This document shows, one piece after another, positions 36,031-46,544 of a stretch of 64,000 nucleotides of DNA; within the stretch, counting starts at the first letter, position 1, and every line of letters begins with the position of its first letter. A model generated the notes under the pieces. It saw only the letters and a list, made by a program, of their open reading frames with translations, was not told where the DNA came from and made no database searches. The DNA is taken from NCBI RefSeq assembly GCF_029867415.1, contig NW_026705791.1:171501-235500 (forward strand), given 5' to 3'. The DNA comes from Vicia villosa. Its lineage: Eukaryota > Streptophyta > Magnoliopsida > Fabales > Fabaceae. The translations under genes were made by a program, and so were the position numbers.

Positions 36031-36558
36031 ACTGCATAATGCAGAGTTGCTGTACCATCCACCATAACATCATAGCTCCATGCCCATATGTCGTTATCCC
36101 ACGTACCTGCTTGTTCAACAGACATACCAGCCTCTGTTGCGAAAGCGAAAACTTCAGGAAAAGCGTCTTTTAGAGACTGGATGCCCAGCCAGTTATTATG
36201 CCACAGAGCCGTATGGCTCCCGTTCCCTGCACCACAATTTACCGCCCCTGTAAACCCGCCGCTGACAGTAGAGGAAAGACGTTTATCACACGTGACTAAG
36301 TCCCACCACCATATTGAATCTTTACCCGATAGCGTCTTGTCGTCAGCAACTAGCACCTTGAGCTTTACATTACCGTATCTACTGCATAAGAGTCTCAACC
36401 ACGGCGTATCGGATTCCTTCAAAATTCGCCACTTCCACTTGTTCAACAGTGCCAAGTTCATAACTCTAATATCTTTGACACCCAAACCACCTAAATTGCG
36501 AGACTTGCAAACAATTCCCCAACTCACCCAATTCCATAACTTTAAATGTTGGTTTATG
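36031..36558 (-). pseudogene. LINE fragment, reverse transcriptase C-terminal part
   Basis: The minus-strand frame shows WGIVCKSRNLGGLGVKDIRV, NLALLNKWKWRIL, GFTGAVNCGAGNGSHTALWH and AFPEVFAFATEAG. These are the conserved tail of plant L1-type reverse transcriptase. It runs straight into 18781 when the Ogre insertion is removed. The 5' part of the LINE is absent beyond 36558. Confidence 0.85.
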
Positions 36559-36772
36559 TCTCGTAAGAAACCATTAATTGAGTCGTGTAATAGATTGCTC
36601 TATTTGGAAGCAGACTATCAACTACAAAATTTTTAAAATAAAATAGCTCAGTTAAATTATACGGTTTTATAAATAAATGTTCAAATAATGATTGTTTGAC
36701 CACTCAGAATAATTTTTTTGGATGAGGAGAAATTTATATGTTGTTTCATCCATGAGTGGTGTGCCCTTAGTC
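36559..36772. repeat. Old repeat, diverged copy of 37930-38170
   Basis: ATTGAGTCGTGTAATAGATT, CTCAGTTAAATTATA, and AATGATTGTTTGACC followed by GATGAGGAGAAATT match in order a set of blocks at 37938-38147. This is probably part of an old LTR in which the solo LTR landed. Confidence 0.6.
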
Positions 36773-36777
36773 AAGAC

Positions 36778-37714
36778 TGTTGGAACTTGGAATGATGATA
36801 ACTTGGAGGAAGAGTTGGAAATATTTATTGACATTAAATGAGCAATAAATAAACACAAGTAAGAGCTAATATGGAGATGAATTTGAAAAGATTCATTTAT
36901 AAGTCCCACATTGGAGGGAACACAAATATTAGTAGTGTATATATATTCCAACTTGGACAATTGTTGTTGGGCCTAAGGGCACCTACAATTTTATAAAGGA
37001 GTGAGGACACACCAATGTGCCAAGAAGACACACGCGCGCGCCGGCTCGGCTCGGTCCGGTCTACATGAATTAATTTTTTGGAACCCGAATTAATGAAAAT
37101 TAATTATCATTGAATAATTAATTAATTCGGTAAAAATTAAATAATATTAAATATGGAATTAATTAAAATTTAATATTAATTAATACGAGTTGGTGACGTG
37201 TCCTTAGACCAAGTCTTAACCTAGATTTTGACTAGGTTTACTTGTCCTCCAAGTCTGCTGACCAAGTAAATAACGGTTACCTTGACTGGGCCGGTTCAAC
37301 TCTCCCACTATATTTTCGCCCACGATTTGGTCCATTCGGGTGGATCCTTTTGCCTATAAATACATTTCCCTCATTCACTTATTCTGCACTCCAGAATTCA
37401 TATCTGAATTCTCTCCTCTCTCCCTTACTCTGCTTCATCTTCTTAAATATTCTTTTCTTTTTCGACTGGATCTACTCCAGATACTAAGACTGGTTTCTAC
37501 CATCAGAAGGTGTATCATTTAGAACGATTCATCACACGTGCAAGTGTGAATCGTATTGAAACGAGTTGTTTTATCCTAGAGGCGTCGTGGGTATTTAAGA
37601 GCTGCTTTGCATAAATCTGGCAGTACCGCGAAACGTCTTAAAGAAAGCGTACTGATCCGCGACTCAGCCGATATTTTCCTCTGTGGCATTATTTTCTTAA
37701 ACCAAAAAACAACA
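36778..37714 (+). mobile_element. Solo LTR, 937 bp, probably Ty1/copia
   Basis: Starts TGTTGGAACTTGG and ends AACAACA, with TG...CA ends and 5-bp target duplications AAGAC at 36773-36777 and 37715-37719. It has a promoter-like CCTATAAATACATTTCC at about 37354. There is no internal region, so the element was reduced by recombination between its LTRs. Confidence 0.85.
37354..37364 (+). promoter_or_regulatory. TATA box in the solo LTR
   Basis: TATAAATACAT in the centre of the LTR, followed by a C/T-rich stretch as in many LTR transcription starts. Confidence 0.5.
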
Positions 37715-37929
37715 AAGACAATGATAACATTTCTCATTGCCAAGAAAAATAAAACCTTTTGTTGTCATCGTTTGAAGTGATTTTCCTCAAATTCAAACGG
37801 TTTGTTGATAACAGAAACAATGCAATTATTACCAATAATTTGTTCGATAGACATGGCAGAGAGAAAAGTTTTAAAATTGTTGTTTTTGGATTTTGAAAAG
37901 TTTTGAAAATTTGATCTATACTACGTGAG

Positions 37930-38855
37930 AACTTATTAGTTGAGTCGTGTATCAAAAATCTCCTTATAAGACGTTTCGTGACACTATCCAAAATTGTGCA
38001 AGTAGACTATCGACACGAAGTCCCATAATTAAACAACTCAGTCAAATTATAAGTTATTCTACTGCACTATGGACATTGTTCTAGATTATACCCTCAAACA
38101 ATGGTTGTTTGACCTCCTAAAATAATTTATCAGACGATGAGAAATTGCTTAAAAGACAACTAATTCTCTAGAGAGAACTCAAGAAATACTCGGAAAATTC
38201 AATGAGTAAAAAGAGCAAGAAGATGAGTCTCTAATAACTCAAGAGCGTAAAGATAAGAGAACAAGGAAGGAAAAACTTAGAAGAGCTTAATTTTGTTGTA
38301 AACAGAGAAGTGATTGAAGGTCTCTATTTATAGCGAATGAACGATCCATATCATTTGACCGTTAACAAAGTGGACAATTAGATGGAAAAACGCGTGGGAG
38401 AAAACTTTGGAGCAAAGGATTGGTCTTCTAAGTGGGAGAGATTTCGAAAAGAGTTGACACTGCTCTCCAAAACCCTAAACTCAGTCAGAGTAACCGACGA
38501 ATGATGTGTCAACTATAATAGACAAATGATGTGCCAATTTGAATATTTTTTTTCTAAAAAAATTAAACTTTTTAGTACCAAAACAAAATAAGATTAATAG
38601 CAAGCCAAACCATAAGCTCAAGTCCACTCTGAACCTAGTTAGTTGGCCAAACCGATCGTTATATTAATTATTGACATCGCTTCATCCGTTTACCAAACTT
38701 TTATACCTCTTGGGGAACGCCCCAAGAAGACATCATCCACTATATAAACCGTTAAAAGAAGTGAAAATTGTCTAACGTAGGACTTTAAGAGTTTTTTCAA
38801 CTCATACCCACATTTGAACTTTGACACTTGCTTTTGACAAAAGTTCTAACATTTG
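37930..38855 (-). repeat. Old LTR-like sequence, minus strand
   Basis: On the minus strand it begins near 38853 with TGTTAGAACTTTTGTC and contains TATATAGTGG and an ATAAATAG box (38325-38333). It is non-coding. Its 37938-38147 part is similar to 36559-36740. Confidence 0.45.
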
Positions 38856-38899
38856 TTGGGTAAGCATATGGAGCAAAGAAACACTGGTGAACACCAAAA

Positions 38900-41700
38900 A
38901 AAAAATGAAACGAAAGTAATTTCTCATTACTTAGAATAGCTGAAATTTATAATATTTATACCTGAAAATGATACCTCACACTAAGCTATCGTGTCACATG
39001 TTATAACTAACTTTCTAACTATATAACTAAGTTTCCAATTAACTTTCTGTTATTGTTCTTATTGGTTGATAGTTTCCAAGTGAAAACTCATTTTCACTTA
39101 CAACCCTTTAATGCATTATTCAATGATTAGTCCACTTATGGAGTTGAGAAACTTGTTGGATCAACCAGAAATATTTAGATCCAAAGTTAGTATATTTAAT
39201 TTTATATTTTTAGAAATTAAAAATAGACAAGATGATCAGAACCCTCAAGAAGGTTGGACTGAGGATTTCAAGAATCATGCAACCATAGGAGCTGAACCAC
39301 CCCATTCAATGGAAGAAAATGTTTGAGATTGAAAAATTATACTTATCATTATTTAAATATTAAACTATCAATTATTACACACAAAATATATGAAGAAAAA
39401 AAAACACAAAAAAAAACACATTTTATTCAACCAATAGAGTGTGATATCCTCACATGCATGACCATTGTGTTTGTTTACTACTCCTTTAGATTATGAACAC
39501 TAGCATTCTCTTTATTTTCCTTCTCTTTATTTTCCTTCTCATTATCTTCCTTCTCTTTATTTTCCTTTTTATTGTTCTTCTCATCGATGTAGAGATACCT
39601 AATCCATGTGAAAATCTCCATGGCAAATGCAATGGCACCTAAACATATAAGAATTCCAATGTAACTCCACTTCCATTTTTCACCTCCATTCAAAATGCCA
39701 ATTCCTTTAAATATGTTTATGATTATGATAGCCAATAATCCATATCCAAGAAAATGATGATACATATTCCAATATTTCCTGTAATCATCTGTTTCTTTAG
39801 GCTTTAACCGAAATGCCAACATCTGAAAAATAGCAAAAGATGAACATTAATAGAAGATGATTTATAAAAATAAAAGATGAAACATGATTCCATACATCCA
39901 TACATACGGCCATTGTTGATTGTCCGATCTTGATTTAATAATTCAAAATAATGCATATTTATTTAAAAATTTAGATCATCAAATCTAAATCAAATGGCTA
40001 TTATTCATTAAATTTAGCGCGACTCAGTCAATAATAGTCTTAAAAAAGATGAAAATTAATATAATACCTGAATTGTACTAAAAGTGAAAATGAGAATTCC
40101 AAAGTCTCTATGAGTGTGGAAGATATAGTATCTAGATGAGTGTCCAAGAACCAATCCAATAACAAAAGCAGCAGTTCCAATGAGAAAACCAGATAATTGG
40201 CAACCAATGTGTAGGAAAAACCACACTTTAGAGTTTTCCCATTTAACAGGATACACTCTAAAGTATCTTGGGATTATTACTCCAAGAGGCAACATTGTTC
40301 CCCACCCTATAATGCTTAGAACTCCATGCACCTAAATTTCATCATAATAATAAATCACAATATATAAAAAAATATTAGAATGGAAAACAAATGCTTACAA
40401 TTACTAGTTCATGATTTTAAACTGCAGTCTGCAACCGCAGTTTCAATTTTTGTCTGTAAAATATATTACTCCATCTATGACCTGAACTGCAATTTAAAAC
40501 TATGATTGAGTTGTTAACTTAGTAGTATAAAAGAAAAAGGGCTAGTTACCAATCGAAGGAAACTCCGGAACTGTCCGGTGCTGAGACCATGATTAGAATT
40601 CAAGTTTATAGTCTCGGTGCTATCCACATTGTGAAGATTTATTGGATGGCGCAAAGGACTTTCACCACTAACAGCATATCCAATTTGCCAAACATGGTTC
40701 AACCTTGTTATGTTATATTTATCCAAGGGTAGAACCAATCTAGCATATATAGTATAAAAATTCGACCCTTCGTCTTGAAACATCATATGTGAAACATTAA
40801 GGCCAATGTTTTTGCTAGGTGAAAGAGTGCAACCGATTTTGGTTTCTTTTGTGACATCATAAGTATTAACTCTTAAAGGTGATGATGAAGTAGTAGCGAA
40901 ATCGGGGTTTTTAATCCCTATGATTGCTTTTGTTCCAATCATTTCTGCTCTTTTTTCTGGATTCACACCCCAAGCTATCCACCCTTGGTTTGTATCTAGA
41001 ATTGCACCAAATAAGATTTCAAGTGTGGTTGAGTTTGTGCTGTTGTAGTGGTTCCAACCGAATTCGGCTCCTTGAGTTCGTAATCTCTTGCATGCTGTTA
41101 TGTTTCTTTGTTCGATGAGTTTCAAGAATTTTTCACCGCATGGTTGATGATTGGCATAAATATTTACAAAGAGAAAGGACAGTATGATGAAGGTTTTTAA
41201 GGTAGAAGAAGATGACATGGTTTTTTTGGCTCTTATGTTTTTTCTTTGTTCACTTATGGTAAAGAATATGTTATATAGAGAAAGAATATAAAATACTTAA
41301 CTCTTTTGTTTCTGTTGGATACTAAAGTGTTTGTTACAGTAATTAAAGGTTACCACCAATCATATGTTATGTGTTTGTTGCTTTTGATTTGTTATTTTTC
41401 AAGAGATTTGTTTTGACTTGCTTGAGAGGTTAAGAATATTAGAACCTTCACAATTACAAATTTGTAGAAACTAATTCAAGTTTTGAAGAGAGAACGTGTA
41501 TCATGCAGCATCAATAATTGTTATGAAAGTGACACAAGTACGCTTACGTGAGATGTAAGAAATTCCATTATCCTTTATGCTTGAAATAGAACCACTAACC
41601 GTCAGGTTGTTAGTATTTATTTGTTCTAGATCATATACCTTACTTTATGAGGCAGTCACTAATTATGTTAATATGTTTCATGGAAGGTTACTAAAAAGAT
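38900..41700. repeat. Segmental duplication, copy 2 (partner 12010-15900)
   Basis: Colinear with copy 1, with the gene, introns, 3' flank and promoter region all recognisable. It lacks the hAT-like insertion and the 71-bp tandem duplication. Confidence 0.9.
39478..41218 (-). CDS. Cytochrome b561 and DOMON domain-containing protein, copy 2
   Basis: Three minus-strand exons (41218-40550, 40331-40068, 39822-39478) with the same phase-0 introns as copy 1. They encode 425 residues: a signal peptide (to about residue 22), a DOMON domain and a cytochrome b561 domain. The four haem-ligand histidine positions are retained in VHGVL, FLHIGCQ, THRDFG and YHHFLGY. Against copy 1, exon 2 is two residues longer in the loop after FRVYP (VKWENSKVW) and the tail is shorter but still Lys/Glu-rich (KENKEKEDNEKENKEKEN). 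Both copies look functional. Substitutions in the ectodomain may separate their partners. The TATA box (41277-41271) is kept. Confidence 0.92.
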
Positions 41701-41794
41701 AACCCAATAAAATGTGAGAAATTTTCAATATAGTATTCTAATATGAAAAAACAAAATCCATACCTCCAATTTAACTGTCTAGATTAAGTCTTCG

Positions 41795-42020
41795 AAAAAG
41801 CAAAAATGATTATAGAACAAATTTTCTGTTAAATAACTTTGTTGAAAACTTCAATAAACTTTACTCCCAAACTGCCTTGGCTCTTTGGACTAGAAACCTT
41901 GCTCCAACTAACCTAATTAACATAATGGACTTTCCTCTTTTCTTCAGAATTTCCCCACAAAAAGTTTTGTTGGATTTTTATAATTTCCTTCCAAATTTTC
42001 ACAAGAGCCTTAAAAAATAG
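41795..42020 (-). pseudogene. LINE reverse transcriptase scrap
   Basis: Minus-strand pieces FFKALVKIWKEI, QQNFLWGNSEEKRKVHYVN and SPKSQGSLGVKFIEVFNKVI match the C-terminal part of plant LINE RT. Stops interrupt them. It is not from the LINE at 16025-36558, because the same protein region is present in a different sequence. Confidence 0.7.
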
Positions 42021-42472
42021 GGAGACTGCTAAGATAAATAACTTATTTTACGAAAAGATTATTCTTCGAATTTATGGGCGACGTAAGAAAAGTGTCCTAG
42101 AAAGTCGCCACTTTTTCCTTAGTCAATCTATAACTGAGGAGAAAGGTGGAATTGATAGTAGGTTCGATCTCCAACAACTACATATTTGTATTTTTAAACA
42201 TGCTATTTTACCTCTCGATTTATAAAATACCTGAGAATATTCATTGTTTTATTAAAATATAAATTTCTTATTTTTATATTGTTTGCATTTCAATCTACAA
42301 GATTATATTTTTGACAAATTTTAAATCTGATTCATCGTCCATCAATATCAATCTTAGTGAAGATCATTGGATCCTCATCTCATTGAATCTTAGGGAAGAA
42401 CAAATGTTGGATCTAAGTCTAATGGTTTTCGTATGCAATATATTCTCAATGACTTTTGCATGTATTTGTTTA

Positions 42473-42778
42473 GGCTTAAATACACTTTTCGTCCCTGTAA
42501 GTTAGCGTGTTTTTGATTTTCGTCTCTGTAAGTTATTTTTTTGAGTTTTAGTCCCTATATCTTACTTTTTGCTCGAGGTTTAGTCCCTAAAGCAAAAATC
42601 CGCAGGAAAATCTGCAGGTTACCTGCGGATTTTCTTGTGAAATTTCCTACGGATTTTGATTTTAGGGACTAAAACGAACGCGAAATTGAAATATAAGGAC
42701 TAAACCCCAAAAAAATAACTTACAGGGACAAAAATCAAAAACACGCTAACTTACAGGGACGAAAAGTGTATTTAAGCC
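42473..42778. mobile_element. Mutator-type MITE, 306 bp, with 9-bp target duplication
   Basis: The ends GGCTTAAATACACTTTTCGT and its inverse complement extend as arms of more than 100 bases with GTCCCTGTAAGTTA blocks. The 9-bp direct repeats ATTTGTTTA (42464-42472 and 42779-42787) flank it. TSD length and long inverted arms indicate the Mutator superfamily. This GGCTTAAATACAC...GTCCCTGTAA family is, as far as I know, common in legumes. Confidence 0.9.
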
Positions 42779-42895
42779 ATTTGTTTATGATATAAAATAA
42801 ATAAAAAAGGTTAGAAAAGTAAAATAAATTTTTAGTTACATGATAAAAGATTATGTAAGAACACCAACATTGCACCAATTTTTATCTGCTCTAGC

Positions 42896-43338
42896 AATCC
42901 ATCTCGGCAATTATTTTCAAGTTTCTTTAAGCTTCACTCATTTCAATCCAAATGCTTTCATTATCAAATTTTGAGTTTCACTATGTTGCATTCAAGATAT
43001 ATAGTTGTGATGTCCACATTCTGAATGGATGTAGAGTGTTTCTAATCCATCTCAGAAATTATTTTCAAGTTTCTTTAAGCTTCACTCATTTCAATCCAAA
43101 TGCTTTCATTATCAAATTTTGAGTTTCACAATGTTGCATTCAAGATATATAGTTGTGATGTCCACATTCTGAATGGATGTAGAGTGTTTCTAATCCATCT
43201 CGGAAATTATTTTCAAGTTTCTTTAAGTTTCACTCATTTTAATCCAAATGCTTTAATTATCAAATTTTGAGTTTCACAATGTTTTAAGATATATCGTTGT
43301 GATATTCGCGTTCTGATTGGATGTAGAGTGTTTCTAGT
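42896..43338. repeat. 148-bp tandem repeat, three copies
   Basis: Units starting AATCCATCTCGGCAATTATT begin at 42896, 43044 and 43192. Copies 1 and 2 are nearly the same. Copy 3 has more substitutions and a small deletion. Confidence 0.92.
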
Positions 43339-43359
43339 GGATTATGTGTTAGCAATATA

Positions 43360-44640
43360 TCTTGAGCGTTGTTAGTGAAGGTGCAAGAAATGGGGGGCTG
43401 AATTGGGTTGCACCAAATATAATTTTTTCTCCAACTCAAAACAAGAGATTAACAAGTGAATAAAAATAGATGAACACAATCATTTTTATCTTGGTTCACT
43501 GTTAACGAAGTTACTCCAATCCACTCGCCAAGGTGATTTTGTCTTCTCAATATGGACTTAATCTACTATAGTCAAATTGATTAGAGACAACCACATTGAC
43601 TGCATCCAATGTCTTCTTCAGACTCTTGACTAACACCTAGAGTCTCATAGAAACAATCACAATAAGCTTATGATCAACCTTGTTGAAAATTCCAACAAGT
43701 TCAATTGATCCTTGTCGTGAAACCACTATGACCGTAGCCACAGTCTTTCTCGAGGCTTCTAACAAGCACTTAGTCTCCCAAGGAATAACCACGTTGATTA
43801 CAAGTGTGTATTACAAGATGCTTCTAATAAGATGATTACACAATGTTTAAGTACAATAACATAAAAAGATTGATAAGCAAGATACGAACAAAAGCTCCTT
43901 GCTAAAAATACAAAACTATACAAAGAATTTCTCTAACAGAGTTTGTGCAGCGCTTTGGTGTAGTTTTGTAGAACTGATTCGTTGATTTCAAATTATTTCA
44001 ATGGCTTCCTTTATAGAGAAGGATAGATCCGTTGGAGGAAAGAATAAGAAAGCAAAGTACAACTGTAAAGTCCCCAACGATCATGGTGGGAATGATAAAT
44101 AACAAGTACAAATTGGACTGTCCTTACGCCACCGTATAAAAGTAGAGGTCGCAGTTTACGTTAGTACTTTTATACTCACCATCACAGGCAAGTCGTCTTT
44201 GATCTTCTAAGTCTTCATAGGCTTTTGATTGTATGTTAATTGAAGCATGTTGTAGATGATAAGAACTTGAGTCTTCAGAACCTAAGTCTTTGAGTCTTCA
44301 AAACCTGTTTAGTAGAACATTTGTCTTCACAGTCTTCAGCACTTGGTCTTCAGAGGCGATGTCTTCAAATTTTCATAACTCGTTCAAAAGCAGGGGACAA
44401 AGAAGCAAAGCTTTAGAAGGCCTCTAGAGCTTTCTTTATAAGTCACGACCAGGAGCTCTTTTAATAACGTTCCTTTGAACTGTTGCAGAAGTAGCATTCT
44501 AGAATCTTGACTTCCATTGTAATACAACACTAGTATTATTCCAGAGTGTTGAGTTCAGAACCTGATGATGTCACACGCCTTCTTACTAGAGTCTAAACCT
44601 GCAAGGCAAATCTACACACTAGAAAAAAACCGTTAATGTA
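43360..44640. other. Probable LTR-retrotransposon remnant
   Basis: Contains GAAATGGGGGGCTGAATTGG, TCTTGGTTCACTGTTAACGA and CCAATCCACTCGCCAAGGTG phrases that recall the LTR and flanking regions of copia elements of the SIRE/Maximus type. No ends or open frames found. Confidence 0.35.
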
Positions 44641-45009
44641 TATAATTGATCCTTAAGATAACATGTAAAGTTATCATTAAAACGTAAGACCAGATGTAGA
44701 ACCAATCAGACTAAAAAGCATCGTAAAGGGCAATATTACGAATCAGGCGGGTGTGACATGGAGGGTCATGAGACTCCCATTCTAACCCATCACGCCTAGG
44801 ACATGACTCACCCGACCCAAACTTGTGTCCATCAAATGACAACCATATTAACATGTATCAAATTTTTGAAATTTTAATATACTTTAAAATGAATTTTTAT
44901 TTAATACTTTAAGCACATTTTTGGAAAGTGAGAAAGTTTGTGGAAAGAGGTGTAAGAAGGGGTATGAGCACTAGGTTTAGAGATAGAAAGTTTGAAGGAA
45001 AATTTATTT

Positions 45010-46245
45010 TCCCACCCTTATACTTTGTTTTAAATCCGTTGTGAAAATTCAAAAATACCCATAATTTTCGGAGATGTATTCCCAGACACACTTATTTCTT
45101 ACAAAATTGAACGCAAACGAGCGAGTCACCCCTATTATACTTAATTTCATATATGCACATCCTGATAAATCTTTTTTATAGGAAAATATGGTGTTTTCGG
45201 ATATGTATATCTGAAAATTTTCCTCTTAGGTTTTTTTTTTAATTTGGTATTAGGTGTATCGAGATAACTAGACCTAGTATTTATGCATCAACAATGAAAC
45301 TGACCCATGATGTAGACCTTGCGCTGGTCTCCCCTACCCACGTAGGATCCTGACAGTCTTCTATTTTGGGCTTAAGAATCCGGCCCAAAATGGAGACTTT
45401 GGCTCAGCGTTGGGGCACTATAAATACCCCATTTCATAAGAGGGTCAAGCATTTTATTGATTCTAATTTCACATTTGTACTCTTTCACTCTTAACCTTAC
45501 TTGAGCATCAGAGTGTCTTGCAGGTACACCCCTTTTTTTTTTCATCCACCGCAGAATACCAAGTGTTGCAGGACACAAAAGATCGTTCTAATCTCGTTAA
45601 GATCAACAACAAATATGTAAATACCAACAATGTTCATATTGAGAAAAACAATTAAAAATAGAAAAAAAATTAAAATAAAACTTAAAAAATACAACTAAAA
45701 TCAAATAAAGAGTCTACAATTTTTTCTGGATTTTTTTGAAAATTGAAAATAAAAATTGAATCAAATAAAATAGAAAAACAAATAATTTAGGGGGAGGTGT
45801 TGCGTATTTAGGAGTTTGGGACTTTGATCCCTAATTTTTTCTGATGAAATGACACGGTAAAATTTTTTCTGGATTTTTCAGAAAACTGAGTTTTTCGCTA
45901 GACCGCGTAAAGGGCAGAAATGCAGGAACGTAAGGGTCAATATGCAAGGATACAATTTCTATGACTCTAGTATTGGTTAAAATCGAAAGAGAGTCCTTGA
46001 CAACTACGCCAAATTCAATGAAAAACGTGTAGCAAATGGTGTCATGAGTGTTTTCAGAGATGTATCTCCAAATTCATCATGGAAAATTTCTGAGATACAT
46101 CTCCCAACTAATTTTTAGCTCAATTTACGAAGGATGAGGTGATTTAAAGTGTTTTCAAATATGCATTTCCGAAATTGTTTTTGAAGATATTTTTGAATTT
46201 TTAAAAGTGTGGTTGAAGGAATAAGGGTGGGAAAAGAAATGGCCT
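45010..46245. mobile_element. Old inverted-repeat element, possibly Mutator-like, with an LTR remnant inside
   Basis: The left arm TTTTCCCACCCTTATACTTT, AAAATTCAAAAATACC and TTTCGGAGATGTAT is mirrored at the right (46130-46245) as TTTTCCCACCCTTATTCCTT, AAAATTCAAAAATATC and TTTCGGAAATGCAT. No clear target duplication. The centre holds LTR-like DNA. Confidence 0.5.
45300..45610 (+). repeat. LTR-like leader fragment (Ty3/gypsy-type)
   Basis: GCACTATAAATACCCC (a TATA box at 45420-45426) is followed by CTTGAGCATCAGAGTGTCTT and GCAGGTACACCCC, the wording found at the R/U5 boundary of many plant gypsy LTRs. No PBS or gag follows. Confidence 0.5.
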
Positions 46246-46268
46246 AGTTTAAAATTCATTTAATCAAT

Positions 46269-46282
46269 GGGCCTAAGGCCCA
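46269..46282. promoter_or_regulatory. GGGCC(T/A)..GGCCCA palindrome upstream of the SWAP gene
   Basis: GGGCCTAAGGCCCA contains the GGCCCA (site II) element common in promoters of housekeeping plant genes. It lies about 270 bases before the start codon at 46545. Confidence 0.4.
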
Positions 46283-46544
46283 GACTTACCATTGAATTTG
46301 AAAGAATAGGCCTGTCCTTACTACTAGGGTATACTACGAGGGACAGAATCATCCCAAATTTTCATTTCATTCCTAAGCAAATTATAGCGACAAAATAACA
46401 AATTATACAATCTTCAATAAATCATCATTTAATTCATACTATGTTCAATTTTGTTTTCTGAGATTCAGGGAGAAAAATACCGCGTGTGAATTTGATTCAT
46501 CAAATCAGATTTTCATTCATCAACCAATCTACGGTCGAGAATCG

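Noticed and set aside
42896..43338. CRISPR-like spacing of repeats
   Set aside because: The window is plant DNA and the units are contiguous 148-bp tandem copies without spacers.
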